Assembly: GCA_905235425.1 (NCBI GenBank)
Contig: CAJOKY010000053.1
Coordinates: 1-10,739 of the forward strand
Direction of reading: 5' to 3'
Source: an uncultured Selenomonadaceae bacterium
GTDB lineage: Bacteria; Bacillota; Negativicutes; Selenomonadales; Selenomonadaceae
Length of the DNA: 10,739 bases
The notes under the pieces were generated by a model that saw nothing but the letters and a program-made list of their open reading frames with translations, was not told the DNA's origin and searched no databases. A program made the position numbers and the translations under genes. Positions 5,718-10,739 of this stretch are shown piece after piece. The first letter of the stretch is position 1; each line of letters opens with the position of its first letter.

Positions 5718-6654
5718 CCCTAGTAAACGGTGTGGCAAGGCGCAAAACATTTCTGCCGCAAGTACAATCGCCGCTCATACGCCGTACCGCCTGCCGGGTA
5801 CGATACCTAATCAAAGGTCTTGCCTGCGCAGTCAAGGTAGTTATGACAAGTTCGCCCATATGCTCATCTTCGTCAAAAATTTTATCGCTTGCAAAATCCG
5901 CAATTTCAACAAAAAAATTATCTTCCTGAACATGATGCCCTGAATGTTGACTGCATTGGTAAATAAGCCCCGCAGTACCAATTTCAACCGGCGCGAACAA
6001 ATTATAAACTGCCGAAGTAGTACGCTCTTCAATGTGATTTTGCAAAGGATTTTGTATATTGTTCGTGTTCAGACAGATAATTTTTTTTATTGGATAATCG
6101 GCAATATTTTTTCCTACGGCTTGAAGTTGAATAATAAGTTGCACGGCGAGTTTCGGCGTACTGATAAGCGTGTCGATAGCGAAGTTGTCAAGAATATTAA
6201 TCCATTGGCGATAATTGTTGCTAAGTGGCATAACGGTAACATTCATTGATTCAAGGGCGTAAATCACGTCCAAAAATTTGCTGTCCGATAAATCGCCTTG
6301 TACGCCGACAATGGAGCCACGATAAATTTTTGCCGCCTGCAGACACCGAATCATCATTTCAACGTTTTTAACAATGTCATCTTTCGTATAAAAATTTGCA
6401 ACATTAATACCGGCGTCCGAATCTTCAAGGTAGTTTATTCTGACAATGTTTGAAAGCGGCAATGTTAAAAAATCCATTGAGTCTTCGCGGTTCAATTCAG
6501 TTAAAGTCAGGAATGGAAATTTTTTAATGTCGTTGACATTTTGAAGATCTTCCGGCGTAACACCCGCGCGTTGAAAAGACTGACGATAAAATTTGCTTTT
6601 ATCATAAGCCCATTGAATAGATTTTTTCAGACGTTCAAATTGTGAAATCTCCAT
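5713..6654 (-). CDS. Phenylacetate-CoA ligase (PaaK)-like protein, C-terminally shortened and lacking key motifs
   Basis: The N-terminus (RLKKSIQWAYDKSKFYRQSF, then LQNVNDIKKFPFLTLTEL) and the later GELVITTLTAQARPLIRYRT plus CTCGR are clear signatures of the PaaK branch of the adenylate-forming ANL enzymes. Members normally have about 430 residues; this one has 313. The end is lost after CGRNVLRLATPFTRG, just before the hinge and the mobile C-terminal lid domain. The loss coincides with heptamer array C, which supplies the stop. The ATP-binding SSGTTG loop expected after VRI is replaced by NYLEDSDAGINVA (74-86). The Asp of the RYRTRD motif, which binds ATP ribose in the family, is Gln (Q288). 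Glu224 is the only remnant of the YGxSE motif. It is probably not a working ligase: either a decaying gene or a repurposed ANL-fold binding protein. The ribosome site (TAAGAG, about 11 bases from the ATG) is weak. Confidence 0.7.
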   Translation of the reverse strand: MEISQFERLKKSIQWAYDKSKFYRQSFQRAGVTPEDLQNVNDIKKFPFLTLTELNREDSMDFLTLPLSNIVRINYLEDSDAGINVANFYTKDDIVKNVEMMIRCLQAAKIYRGSIVGVQGDLSDSKFLDVIYALESMNVTVMPLSNNYRQWINILDNFAIDTLISTPKLAVQLIIQLQAVGKNIADYPIKKIICLNTNNIQNPLQNHIEERTTSAVYNLFAPVEIGTAGLIYQCSQHSGHHVQEDNFFVEIADFASDKIFDEDEHMGELVITTLTAQARPLIRYRTRQAVRRMSGDCTCGRNVLRLATPFTRG

Positions 6655-6660
6655 ATAGTT

Positions 6661-6727
6661 TAGCTCTTAGCAGTTAGCTTTCAGCTACCGCCTAATCCAT
6701 GCTGCCTAATCCATGCTGCCTAATCTG
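6661..6727. repeat. Heptamer array D (TAGCNNT and TGCCTAA/TCCATGC)
   Basis: From 6661 the sequence divides cleanly into 7-base units. Four are TAGCTCT-like (6661-6688). Five then alternate CGCCTAA or TGCCTAA with TCCATGC (6689-6723), giving a 14-base higher-order period. The array fills the gap between the CoA-ligase-like start and the cheR stop (6728-6730). It therefore forms the leader of the CoA-ligase-like gene, whose ribosome site is weak. Confidence 0.88.
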
Positions 6728-7510
6728 TTATTCAGGTTTTTGATAGAAGAAGGGCTTGTAGCTGGTGTAACCGAGTTTTCGATAATTTAAAATTGCCTCT
6801 GTAGCGCCGACAAATAAAATTCCGCCGGGCTTAAGCGACTTGAAGAAATTCGCATAGAGTTGATCTTTAGCCTCATCAGTAAAATATATGACGACATTTC
6901 TGCAGAGAATCAAATCAAAACCTGTTTCAAAAGTATCTTTCAAAAGGTTATGGCGTTTAAATTCTACGACAGATTTAATTTCCGGCTTTACGGCGAATCT
7001 TCCATCGGCAGTCTTGTTAAAATATTTTGTCTTACGGTCGGGACGCATAGCCTTAATTTCAGCCTCAGTATAAATACCTGCGCGCGCCTTCGCAAGAATA
7101 TCGACATCAAGATCGCTGGCAAGAATACGGTGACGAACATTCGGCGTGAGTTCCTTCATGATAATGGATAACGTGTAAGGCTCGGCGCCGATTGAACAGC
7201 CGGCACTCCAAATAGCCATTTTCGGTGAGCGCTTGAGAAGATAGGGTATTACGTCTTTTTCCACGATATCAAATTTATCGGGGTTACGGAAAAATTCCGA
7301 TACGTTTATTGTCAAGTATTCGATAAATTCCGCAAAAGTGTCCTTGCTTTTTGCAACACTGTCGAAGTATTCCGTAAAAGTTTTGAACTCGGAGCGCTGT
7401 ACCAAATTGCCGATACGGCGGCGCATCTGAGGTTCTTTGTAAAGCTGCAGGTCAATGCCGGTCTTGGTGTTTAATTTCTGTTTAAAAACTTCCCAGTCCT
7501 TATCGTCCAT
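6728..7510 (-). CDS. cheR: CheR-type protein-glutamate O-methyltransferase
   Basis: CheR uses S-adenosylmethionine to methylate glutamates of chemoreceptors during adaptation. The 260-residue protein has the N-terminal helical CheR domain (about 1-75) ending in LTINVSEFFRNPDKF, the family's NxTxFFR element. The Rossmann-like methyltransferase domain carries the SAM-binding WSAGCSIGAEPYTLS (101-115), the acidic D133 in ASDLDVDIL, and ILCRNVVIYF (201-210). KPGGILFVGATE (227-238) closes the fold. The start is ATG at 7510, with AAGGGGG eight bases or so upstream. A longer frame from a TTG at 7582 would translate a leader hairpin and has no family similarity, so it was rejected. No other chemotaxis gene is in the window, so the receptor partner is unknown. 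The ribosome site lies in a strong hairpin (7514-7571). Confidence 0.9.
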   Translation of the reverse strand: MDDKDWEVFKQKLNTKTGIDLQLYKEPQMRRRIGNLVQRSEFKTFTEYFDSVAKSKDTFAEFIEYLTINVSEFFRNPDKFDIVEKDVIPYLLKRSPKMAIWSAGCSIGAEPYTLSIIMKELTPNVRHRILASDLDVDILAKARAGIYTEAEIKAMRPDRKTKYFNKTADGRFAVKPEIKSVVEFKRHNLLKDTFETGFDLILCRNVVIYFTDEAKDQLYANFFKSLKPGGILFVGATEAILNYRKLGYTSYKPFFYQKPE

Positions 7511-7513
7511 GAA

Positions 7514-7571
7514 AAATTCCCCCTTAGTGTTAAAAAATTGATTTACCAAAATTTTAACAGAGGGGGAAAAT
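7514..7571 (-). promoter_or_regulatory. Leader hairpin that buries the cheR ribosome site
   Basis: In the cheR mRNA, 7571-7561 pairs with 7514-7524 (11 bp, including CCCCC with the GGGGG of the ribosome site). Then 7559-7552 pairs with 7528-7535 (8 bp, UGUUAAAA with UUUUAACA). A 1 x 3 internal loop separates the stems and the apical loop has 16 bases. The stem ends three bases before the ATG. This shape is typical of translational switches such as RNA thermometers or protein-binding leaders. The run of five U just after the G-rich arm means it could also act as a terminator for upstream transcription. The pairing is seen; the role is inferred. Confidence 0.55.
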
Positions 7572-7582
7572 ATTTTCAACAA

Positions 7583-7611
7583 AATTTACAGAAAAGTTTT
7601 TGATTCGGCAA
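7583..7611 (-). promoter_or_regulatory. Candidate sigma-70-type promoter for cheR
   Basis: On the - strand TTGCCG (7611-7606) and TAAATT (7588-7583) are 17 bases apart, each matching 4/6 of consensus. Transcription would start near 7576, just before the leader hairpin. The 134-base gap between the mini J-protein stop and the cheR ATG contains this and the hairpin, but no heptamer array. Confidence 0.4.
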
Positions 7612-7643
7612 ATTTGAATCAGCCGTTGAATACTTACATCGCA

Positions 7644-8075
7644 TTATGAAGGATTTTTAATAATTTTACCCTTGCCTTGACAGCGTTTACAAATTATGGA
7701 TTCACAGACAGTGCCAAAAGGTAAATTCCTTTTAATATACTGTTCGCCTGTACCGTCGCAATCGGGACAAGGTTCAAGCACAATATTTTTATTATCGTCG
7801 GTTTTTTTTGAAGTATTAGGAAAAAGAATTTCCCATATATCATATATTGTTGAGGAGGTTTTCGGCGGCGGTTCAGGTATTGGTTTTACGTTGCCTGCTT
7901 TCAAAAGGGTATCATATGCCACATTGAGTTCCTTCATTTTTTCTTCGGCATTTCTATCGTTGGGATTTAAATCAGGATGATATTTTTTCGCCAGAGTTTT
8001 ATAAGCTCTTTTGATATCATCAGCAGTAGCGTTTTTATTTAAGCCTAAGACTTTTTGACACTCCTCTATAGTCAT
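7644..8075 (-). CDS. Mini J-domain protein with a single DnaJ-type zinc centre
   Basis: This 143-residue protein is a reduced DnaJ. The J domain (about 3-60) has the HPD motif (33-35) that stimulates Hsp70 ATPase. A proline-rich linker follows (62-74), with STIYDIWEILFP (75-86) resembling the DIFEDLF motif of the DnaJ G/F region. Two CxxCxGxG repeats stand at 103-110 and 129-136. Their 26-residue spacing and the PFG between them match repeats 2 and 3 of the dnaJ gene in this window, the pair that forms zinc centre II. Repeats 1 and 4, the substrate-binding beta domains and the dimer domain are absent. The protein ends at KIIKNPS, where DnaJ reads TIIKNPC, and the DNA there is 34/37 identical to dnaJ. 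The ATG at 8075 has AGGTGA five bases upstream. It follows chrA by 20 bases and is probably co-transcribed with it. It probably works with DnaK. Confidence 0.85.
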   Translation of the reverse strand: MTIEECQKVLGLNKNATADDIKRAYKTLAKKYHPDLNPNDRNAEEKMKELNVAYDTLLKAGNVKPIPEPPPKTSSTIYDIWEILFPNTSKKTDDNKNIVLEPCPDCDGTGEQYIKRNLPFGTVCESIICKRCQGKGKIIKNPS

Positions 8076-8095
8076 ATTATCACCTTTGTAAAAAA

Positions 8096-8662
8096 TCAGC
8101 CGATAAAATTACCTAAAAGCAATCCTGCCGCGCCGGAGGCAATTAAAACTTTTATGACGCCGATTTTCATACGCACGGCAATTAACGCGCCGATTAAAAT
8201 TACCGCACCGATAGGATTAAACGTCGCTGAAAAATCCGTCGGCATCTCCTCCGCGTCCCATACTGCAAGCAGTACGAAACTGACACAAGCCGCCGCGATA
8301 AGCGCAATTACGGCAGGACGCAAGCCGTTCAAAATGCCGTGAATCGCGCCTAAATCGCCGTACTTAAAAATAATTTTTGCAAGCACTATGCATAAAAAAA
8401 TACTCGGTGTGACAAAGCCCATTGTCGCACAGACAGCGCCGCCCAGTCCCGCAATTTTCATACCTGCGAAAGTTGCCGCGTTTATGCCGATAGGTCCCGG
8501 CGTCATCTGCGAAATTGTGAATATGTCGATAAATTCGCCGAGCGTCAGCCAATGGTACGTGTCGACGACGCTTGATTGTATCAGCGGCATTGACGCATAA
8601 CCGCCGCCTACACATACCAAGCTGATTTTCGCAAATTCAAGAAAAAGTTGCAGATAAATCAT
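8096..8662 (-). CDS. Half-size chromate transporter family protein (ChrA, short form)
   Basis: ChrA-family proteins are inner-membrane carriers; the best-studied members export chromate, and the substrate of most short forms is untested. This 188-residue protein matches one half of the duplicated family. GGGYASMPLI (19-28) and SQMTPGPIGINAATFAG (51-67) are its core signatures, followed by about four hydrophobic segments. Short ChrA proteins usually occur as two adjacent genes forming a heteromer, but only one is present here. The ATG at 8662 was preferred to the one at 8686 because GGAGG lies about eight bases upstream and the conserved part begins here. It overlaps the stop of the upstream membrane protein as ATGA, so the two are translationally coupled. 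The neighbouring polytopic protein does not resemble ChrA and cannot be the missing half. Confidence 0.85.
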   Translation of the reverse strand: MIYLQLFLEFAKISLVCVGGGYASMPLIQSSVVDTYHWLTLGEFIDIFTISQMTPGPIGINAATFAGMKIAGLGGAVCATMGFVTPSIFLCIVLAKIIFKYGDLGAIHGILNGLRPAVIALIAAACVSFVLLAVWDAEEMPTDFSATFNPIGAVILIGALIAVRMKIGVIKVLIASGAAGLLLGNFIG

Positions 8663-9738
8663 TTCGCCGCCTCCAAGCCGTAACATTTTCGTATAACGTC
8701 ACGAATAAAGTACGCCGTCAAAATCATAAATGACATAAATGTTAAGCCTAAATCGCGCAGTTCACCCGGTACCACGAACATAAAGTACAAAGCGCCGTTA
8801 ATGGCAAGCGCAATTTTTACATGTAATTTCCATTCGTCGCTTAAAAATTTCCATGACGTTTTGCCAATCCACACGACGTAGAGAATATGCGTGATAAACA
8901 TTCGCGAAGGCAGAGCAATGCCGTAAATCGAATCCGTTATGAAGTATGAGCCTACGCGGAAAATATCCTGCGCGTGGTCAATGATTCGCCAATCAGCCAT
9001 ATTACCCATATTTTCATTGAATCTAGACAGCACGAAAAGATAGGTGACGCCTGCGATAAACATTGCACTCAAAATGTACGCGGCAGATTTTTTCAAGTCC
9101 AATTTTTGACGTAGGAAGGGAAAAAGTGTAGGCAGGAAAAAGAAAAATGTTTCCTTGTTCAATTCGGCTATCGGCGTCAAAATTAAAAGTGCTATTAACC
9201 TGCCGCTTAACGCAAATCTTACGGCTAAGAAAAACGCCAAAAATTCAGGGAAGTCGTAAAAGTAGCCGCCCAAAACTTCAATGTACGGTACAATTAGTCC
9301 AAAAAGTAGCGCTGCTAGTGTTCCGGCAACTTTATCTCCCGTGACTTCACATAGGATTGACCGCAGTATCCATATAATCGCGAATAGGCTAAGAAACGTA
9401 AAAATGAATACTAAATAATATTCCAATACGTATTTAGGCGGTATATTTGCCTGCGCGTATTTTTTCTCAATCTCCCGCCGTTCAATCAGCCGTTTAGCCC
9501 ATTTTTCCTTAGTGTCGGCAGGAATTGCCGCGACGATAGTTTTTGAAAGTTCGGGAAGTAATACGCGGTGTGCAAAGGGACGACGCGCAGTACCTTCCAT
9601 GTACGCTTCAATACCCCAAAGAGGATCGTTGTCACGCAGAGCCCATTTAAGAAAAAAGCCGTTAAAACCTGCCGCCGTCACTGTCAGCACGAGGAATATC
9701 AGCATAAATTTTTTTATAATTTTGTCGAATTTTTCCAT
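8659..9738 (-). CDS. Polytopic membrane protein, GT-C-like (unknown function)
   Basis: The 359-residue protein has a first helix at about 10-31, then a long loop to about 102 that is probably outside the membrane, then some seven or eight further hydrophobic segments (for example 105-128, 137-156, 163-178, 179-200, 217-237, 277-292, 307-324, 330-346). The loop carries RRPFAHRVLLPEL (52-64), and the sequence ELNKETFFFFLP (192-203) lies in a later helix. RPFxxRVLLP plus an NKE(T) motif are familiar from uncharacterised membrane proteins resembling GT-C glycosyltransferases. I cannot name a donor or acceptor. The ATG at 9738 has no clear ribosome site: the leader is heptamer array E followed by AAAGAAACATTAAT. 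The stop overlaps the chrA start. Confidence 0.6.
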   Translation of the reverse strand: MEKFDKIIKKFMLIFLVLTVTAAGFNGFFLKWALRDNDPLWGIEAYMEGTARRPFAHRVLLPELSKTIVAAIPADTKEKWAKRLIERREIEKKYAQANIPPKYVLEYYLVFIFTFLSLFAIIWILRSILCEVTGDKVAGTLAALLFGLIVPYIEVLGGYFYDFPEFLAFFLAVRFALSGRLIALLILTPIAELNKETFFFFLPTLFPFLRQKLDLKKSAAYILSAMFIAGVTYLFVLSRFNENMGNMADWRIIDHAQDIFRVGSYFITDSIYGIALPSRMFITHILYVVWIGKTSWKFLSDEWKLHVKIALAINGALYFMFVVPGELRDLGLTFMSFMILTAYFIRDVIRKCYGLEAAK

Positions 9739-9750
9739 ATTAATGTTTCT

Positions 9751-9788
9751 TTAGTGAGTAGTTAGTAGTGAGTAGTAAGTAGTAAGTA
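9751..9788. repeat. Heptamer array E (GTAGTRA)
   Basis: Five successive 7-base units (TTAGTGA, GTAGTTA, GTAGTGA, GTAGTAA, GTAGTAA) plus a partial sixth occupy 9751-9788. The first 19 bases are identical to 1076-1094 in array A, about 8.7 kb away. The array ends 12 bases before the start of the GT-C-like gene and so forms its leader. Confidence 0.92.
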
Positions 9789-9798
9789 CGTTTTACTC

Positions 9799-9868
9799 TT
9801 CTTAATTCCTAATTCTCAATTCTACATTCTTAATTCTTAATTAAACCCTGTCCCCTACCCTTCACCCC
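9799..9868. repeat. Heptamer arrays F (TTCTTAA) and G (CCCTACC-like), adjoining
   Basis: Six units of TTCTTAA type fill 9799-9840: TTCTTAA, TTCCTAA, TTCTCAA, TTCTACA, then TTCTTAA twice. After TTAAA, three more 7-base units of a different, C-rich type (CCCTGTC, CCCTACC, CTTCACC) run to 9866-9868, close to the dnaJ stop at 9876. With array E, the 137-base gap between dnaJ and the GT-C-like gene therefore holds three kinds of heptamer. I see no terminator with a T-run after dnaJ. Confidence 0.85.
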
Positions 9869-9875
9869 TTTCCGA

Positions 9876-10739
9876 TTAGTCGGTAAAAAGCCCTTTCAGC
9901 TTGTCAAGAAAAGATTTCTTTTCGGGATTATTCTCTACGTCACTGCCGCCGGATTCAAAATCAAGAAGTAGTTTTCTTTGTCGCGCAGAAAGATTTTTAG
10001 GCGTCAAAACTTTAACTTTAACGAGTTCGTCGCCTCTGCCTTCGCCGCGAAAACGCGGAATGCCCTTGCCGCGAATTTTTAAGACGGTGCCGGATTGCGT
10101 ACCTTCGGGAATTGTCAATTCAATTTTGCCGTCAATGGTAGGTGCCTCAACCTTCGCGCCGAGTGTCGCCTGTACAAAACTAATCGGCACTTCGCAATGA
10201 ACGGTTGTACCGTCGCGCGTGAAAATCGGATGCGTCTTTATGTTAATGTAAATATACAAATCTCCTGCAGGACCGCCGCGCTCGCCGGATTGTCCGCCGT
10301 TTGCAATGCGAAGACGCGTACCGTTATCTACGCCCTGCGGTACATTGACTTTAATTTCACGTTCAATGCGAACTTTGCCGTTGCCGTGACAGTGGTTGCA
10401 AGGATTTTTAATAATCGTACCCTTGCCGTGACAGCGTTCACAAGGTCGCGTTGCCGATACCACACCGAAAGGCATACGCGTAGTAGTCTGCCGCGTACCG
10501 GTACCTTTACAATCAGGACAAGTTTCAGGTGACGTACCCTTAGCCGCGCCGGTGCCGCCGCATTCTTCGCAGTTTTCAAGACGCGGAACTTTAATATTCA
10601 TTTCCTTGCCGAACGCCGCCTCTTCAAAACTAACTTGTAAATCGTAGCGTAAGTCGGCGCCTTTCTCCGGTCCCTGCGGTCTTGTACGAGTACGATTTCT
10701 GCCGCCAAAAAGGTCTTCAAAAATATCGCCAAAGCCACC
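9876..10739 (-). CDS. dnaJ: Chaperone DnaJ, lacking only the N-terminal part outside the window
   Basis: DnaJ delivers unfolded proteins to DnaK and triggers its ATPase in the cytoplasm. The frame is open to the right edge and 287 residues are visible. They begin in the G/F region with GGFGDIFEDLFGG. Next is the first beta domain (GADLRYDLQVSFEEAAFGKE), then four zinc repeats at visible residues 57-64 (CEECGGTG), 74-81 (CPDCKGTG), 100-107 (CERCHGKG) and 114-121 (CNHCHGNG). The second substrate-binding domain (GDLYIYINIKTHPIFTRDG onward) and a charged tail follow. The J domain lies beyond the edge. An ATG at 10601 is internal and not the start. No part appears damaged. The third and fourth repeats overlap, at DNA level, the segment shared with the mini J-protein (10402-10438). 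Upstream genes, possibly dnaK and grpE, are out of view. Confidence 0.95.
   Translation of the reverse strand, partial: GGFGDIFEDLFGGRNRTRTRPQGPEKGADLRYDLQVSFEEAAFGKEMNIKVPRLENCEECGGTGAAKGTSPETCPDCKGTGTRQTTTRMPFGVVSATRPCERCHGKGTIIKNPCNHCHGNGKVRIEREIKVNVPQGVDNGTRLRIANGGQSGERGGPAGDLYIYINIKTHPIFTRDGTTVHCEVPISFVQATLGAKVEAPTIDGKIELTIPEGTQSGTVLKIRGKGIPRFRGEGRGDELVKVKVLTPKNLSARQRKLLLDFESGGSDVENNPEKKSFLDKLKGLFTD

Noticed and set aside
7511..7582. A 24-residue N-terminal extension of CheR from a TTG at 7582.
   Set aside because: The extension has no CheR similarity and covers the leader hairpin. The ATG at 7510 has a strong AAGGGGG ribosome site.
8663..8686. An earlier ATG for chrA at 8686.
   Set aside because: The GGAGG site lies between the two ATGs and fits the one at 8662, which also makes the ATGA overlap with the upstream stop.
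9869..9890. A small CCGA/TCGG hairpin at the dnaJ stop codon as a terminator.
   Set aside because: The stem is only four base pairs and no T-run follows on the - strand.
10095..10532. A 145-codon + strand open frame opposite dnaJ.
   Set aside because: It is antisense to the dnaJ zinc-finger region; its composition mirrors the CxxCxGxG repeats and no family signature is present.
3445..10739. The nine-gene - strand run as one new functional system (chaperone, transporter, methyltransferase, sigma factor).
   Set aside because: Only two neighbour pairs show tight coupling, there is a terminator and a likely internal promoter, and the families belong to unrelated processes.

Overview
The window looks like ordinary bacterial chromosome from a moderately AT-rich anaerobe. 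A member of the Negativicutes (Gram-negative-type Firmicutes, Selenomonas relatives) would fit the strong GGAGG-type ribosome sites, the TTG start of holA and the gene set. That placement is an inference from style; no marker gene here fixes the taxon. There is no rRNA, tRNA, CRISPR array, transposase, phage gene or defence island.

Layout. The left edge (1-1071, + strand) holds the 3' end of a precorrin-2 dehydrogenase-type siroheme gene, overlapped by a Cof-type HAD phosphatase. Alanine racemase (alr, - strand) converges on the HAD gene and diverges from holA (DNA polymerase III delta, + strand). From 3445 to the right edge all genes lie on the - strand. In transcription order they are dnaJ (runs off the right edge), a multi-spanning GT-C-like membrane protein, a half-size ChrA chromate-transporter-type protein (4-base ATGA overlap with the previous gene), a very small J-domain/zinc-finger protein, a cheR-type methyltransferase, a shortened phenylacetate-CoA-ligase-like protein, glycerate kinase, an ECF-like sigma factor and a small three-helix membrane protein. 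These genes do not form one pathway. The couplings visible in sequence are GT-C/chrA (overlapping stop and start), glycerate kinase/sigma factor (sigma ribosome site overlaps the kinase stop codon) and siroheme gene/HAD (11-base overlap).

The main unusual feature lies between the genes. Most of the longer gaps are filled with tandem 7-base repeats, with a different unit in almost every gap: GTGAGTA-like, TCCCTRA, AGCTAAT, TGCCTAA/TCCATGC, TTCTTAA and CCCTACC-like. They resemble the heptanucleotide STRR repeats described from cyanobacteria. They run into genes: the HAD gene and the CoA-ligase-like gene both take their stop codon from an array, the alr ribosome site is built into one, and one array forms a near-perfect 34-bp hairpin between convergent genes. 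At alr, a 91-bp (13 x 7) tandem duplication has copied the array together with the first 16 codons of the gene, leaving a second, out-of-frame start signal upstream of the real one.

Other points: the mini J-protein keeps only the DnaJ zinc repeats that form zinc centre II, and its 3' end is nearly identical at DNA level to dnaJ in the same window. The cheR ribosome site is buried in a 19-bp leader hairpin just downstream of a plausible promoter. No gap without a gene exceeds 300 bases.
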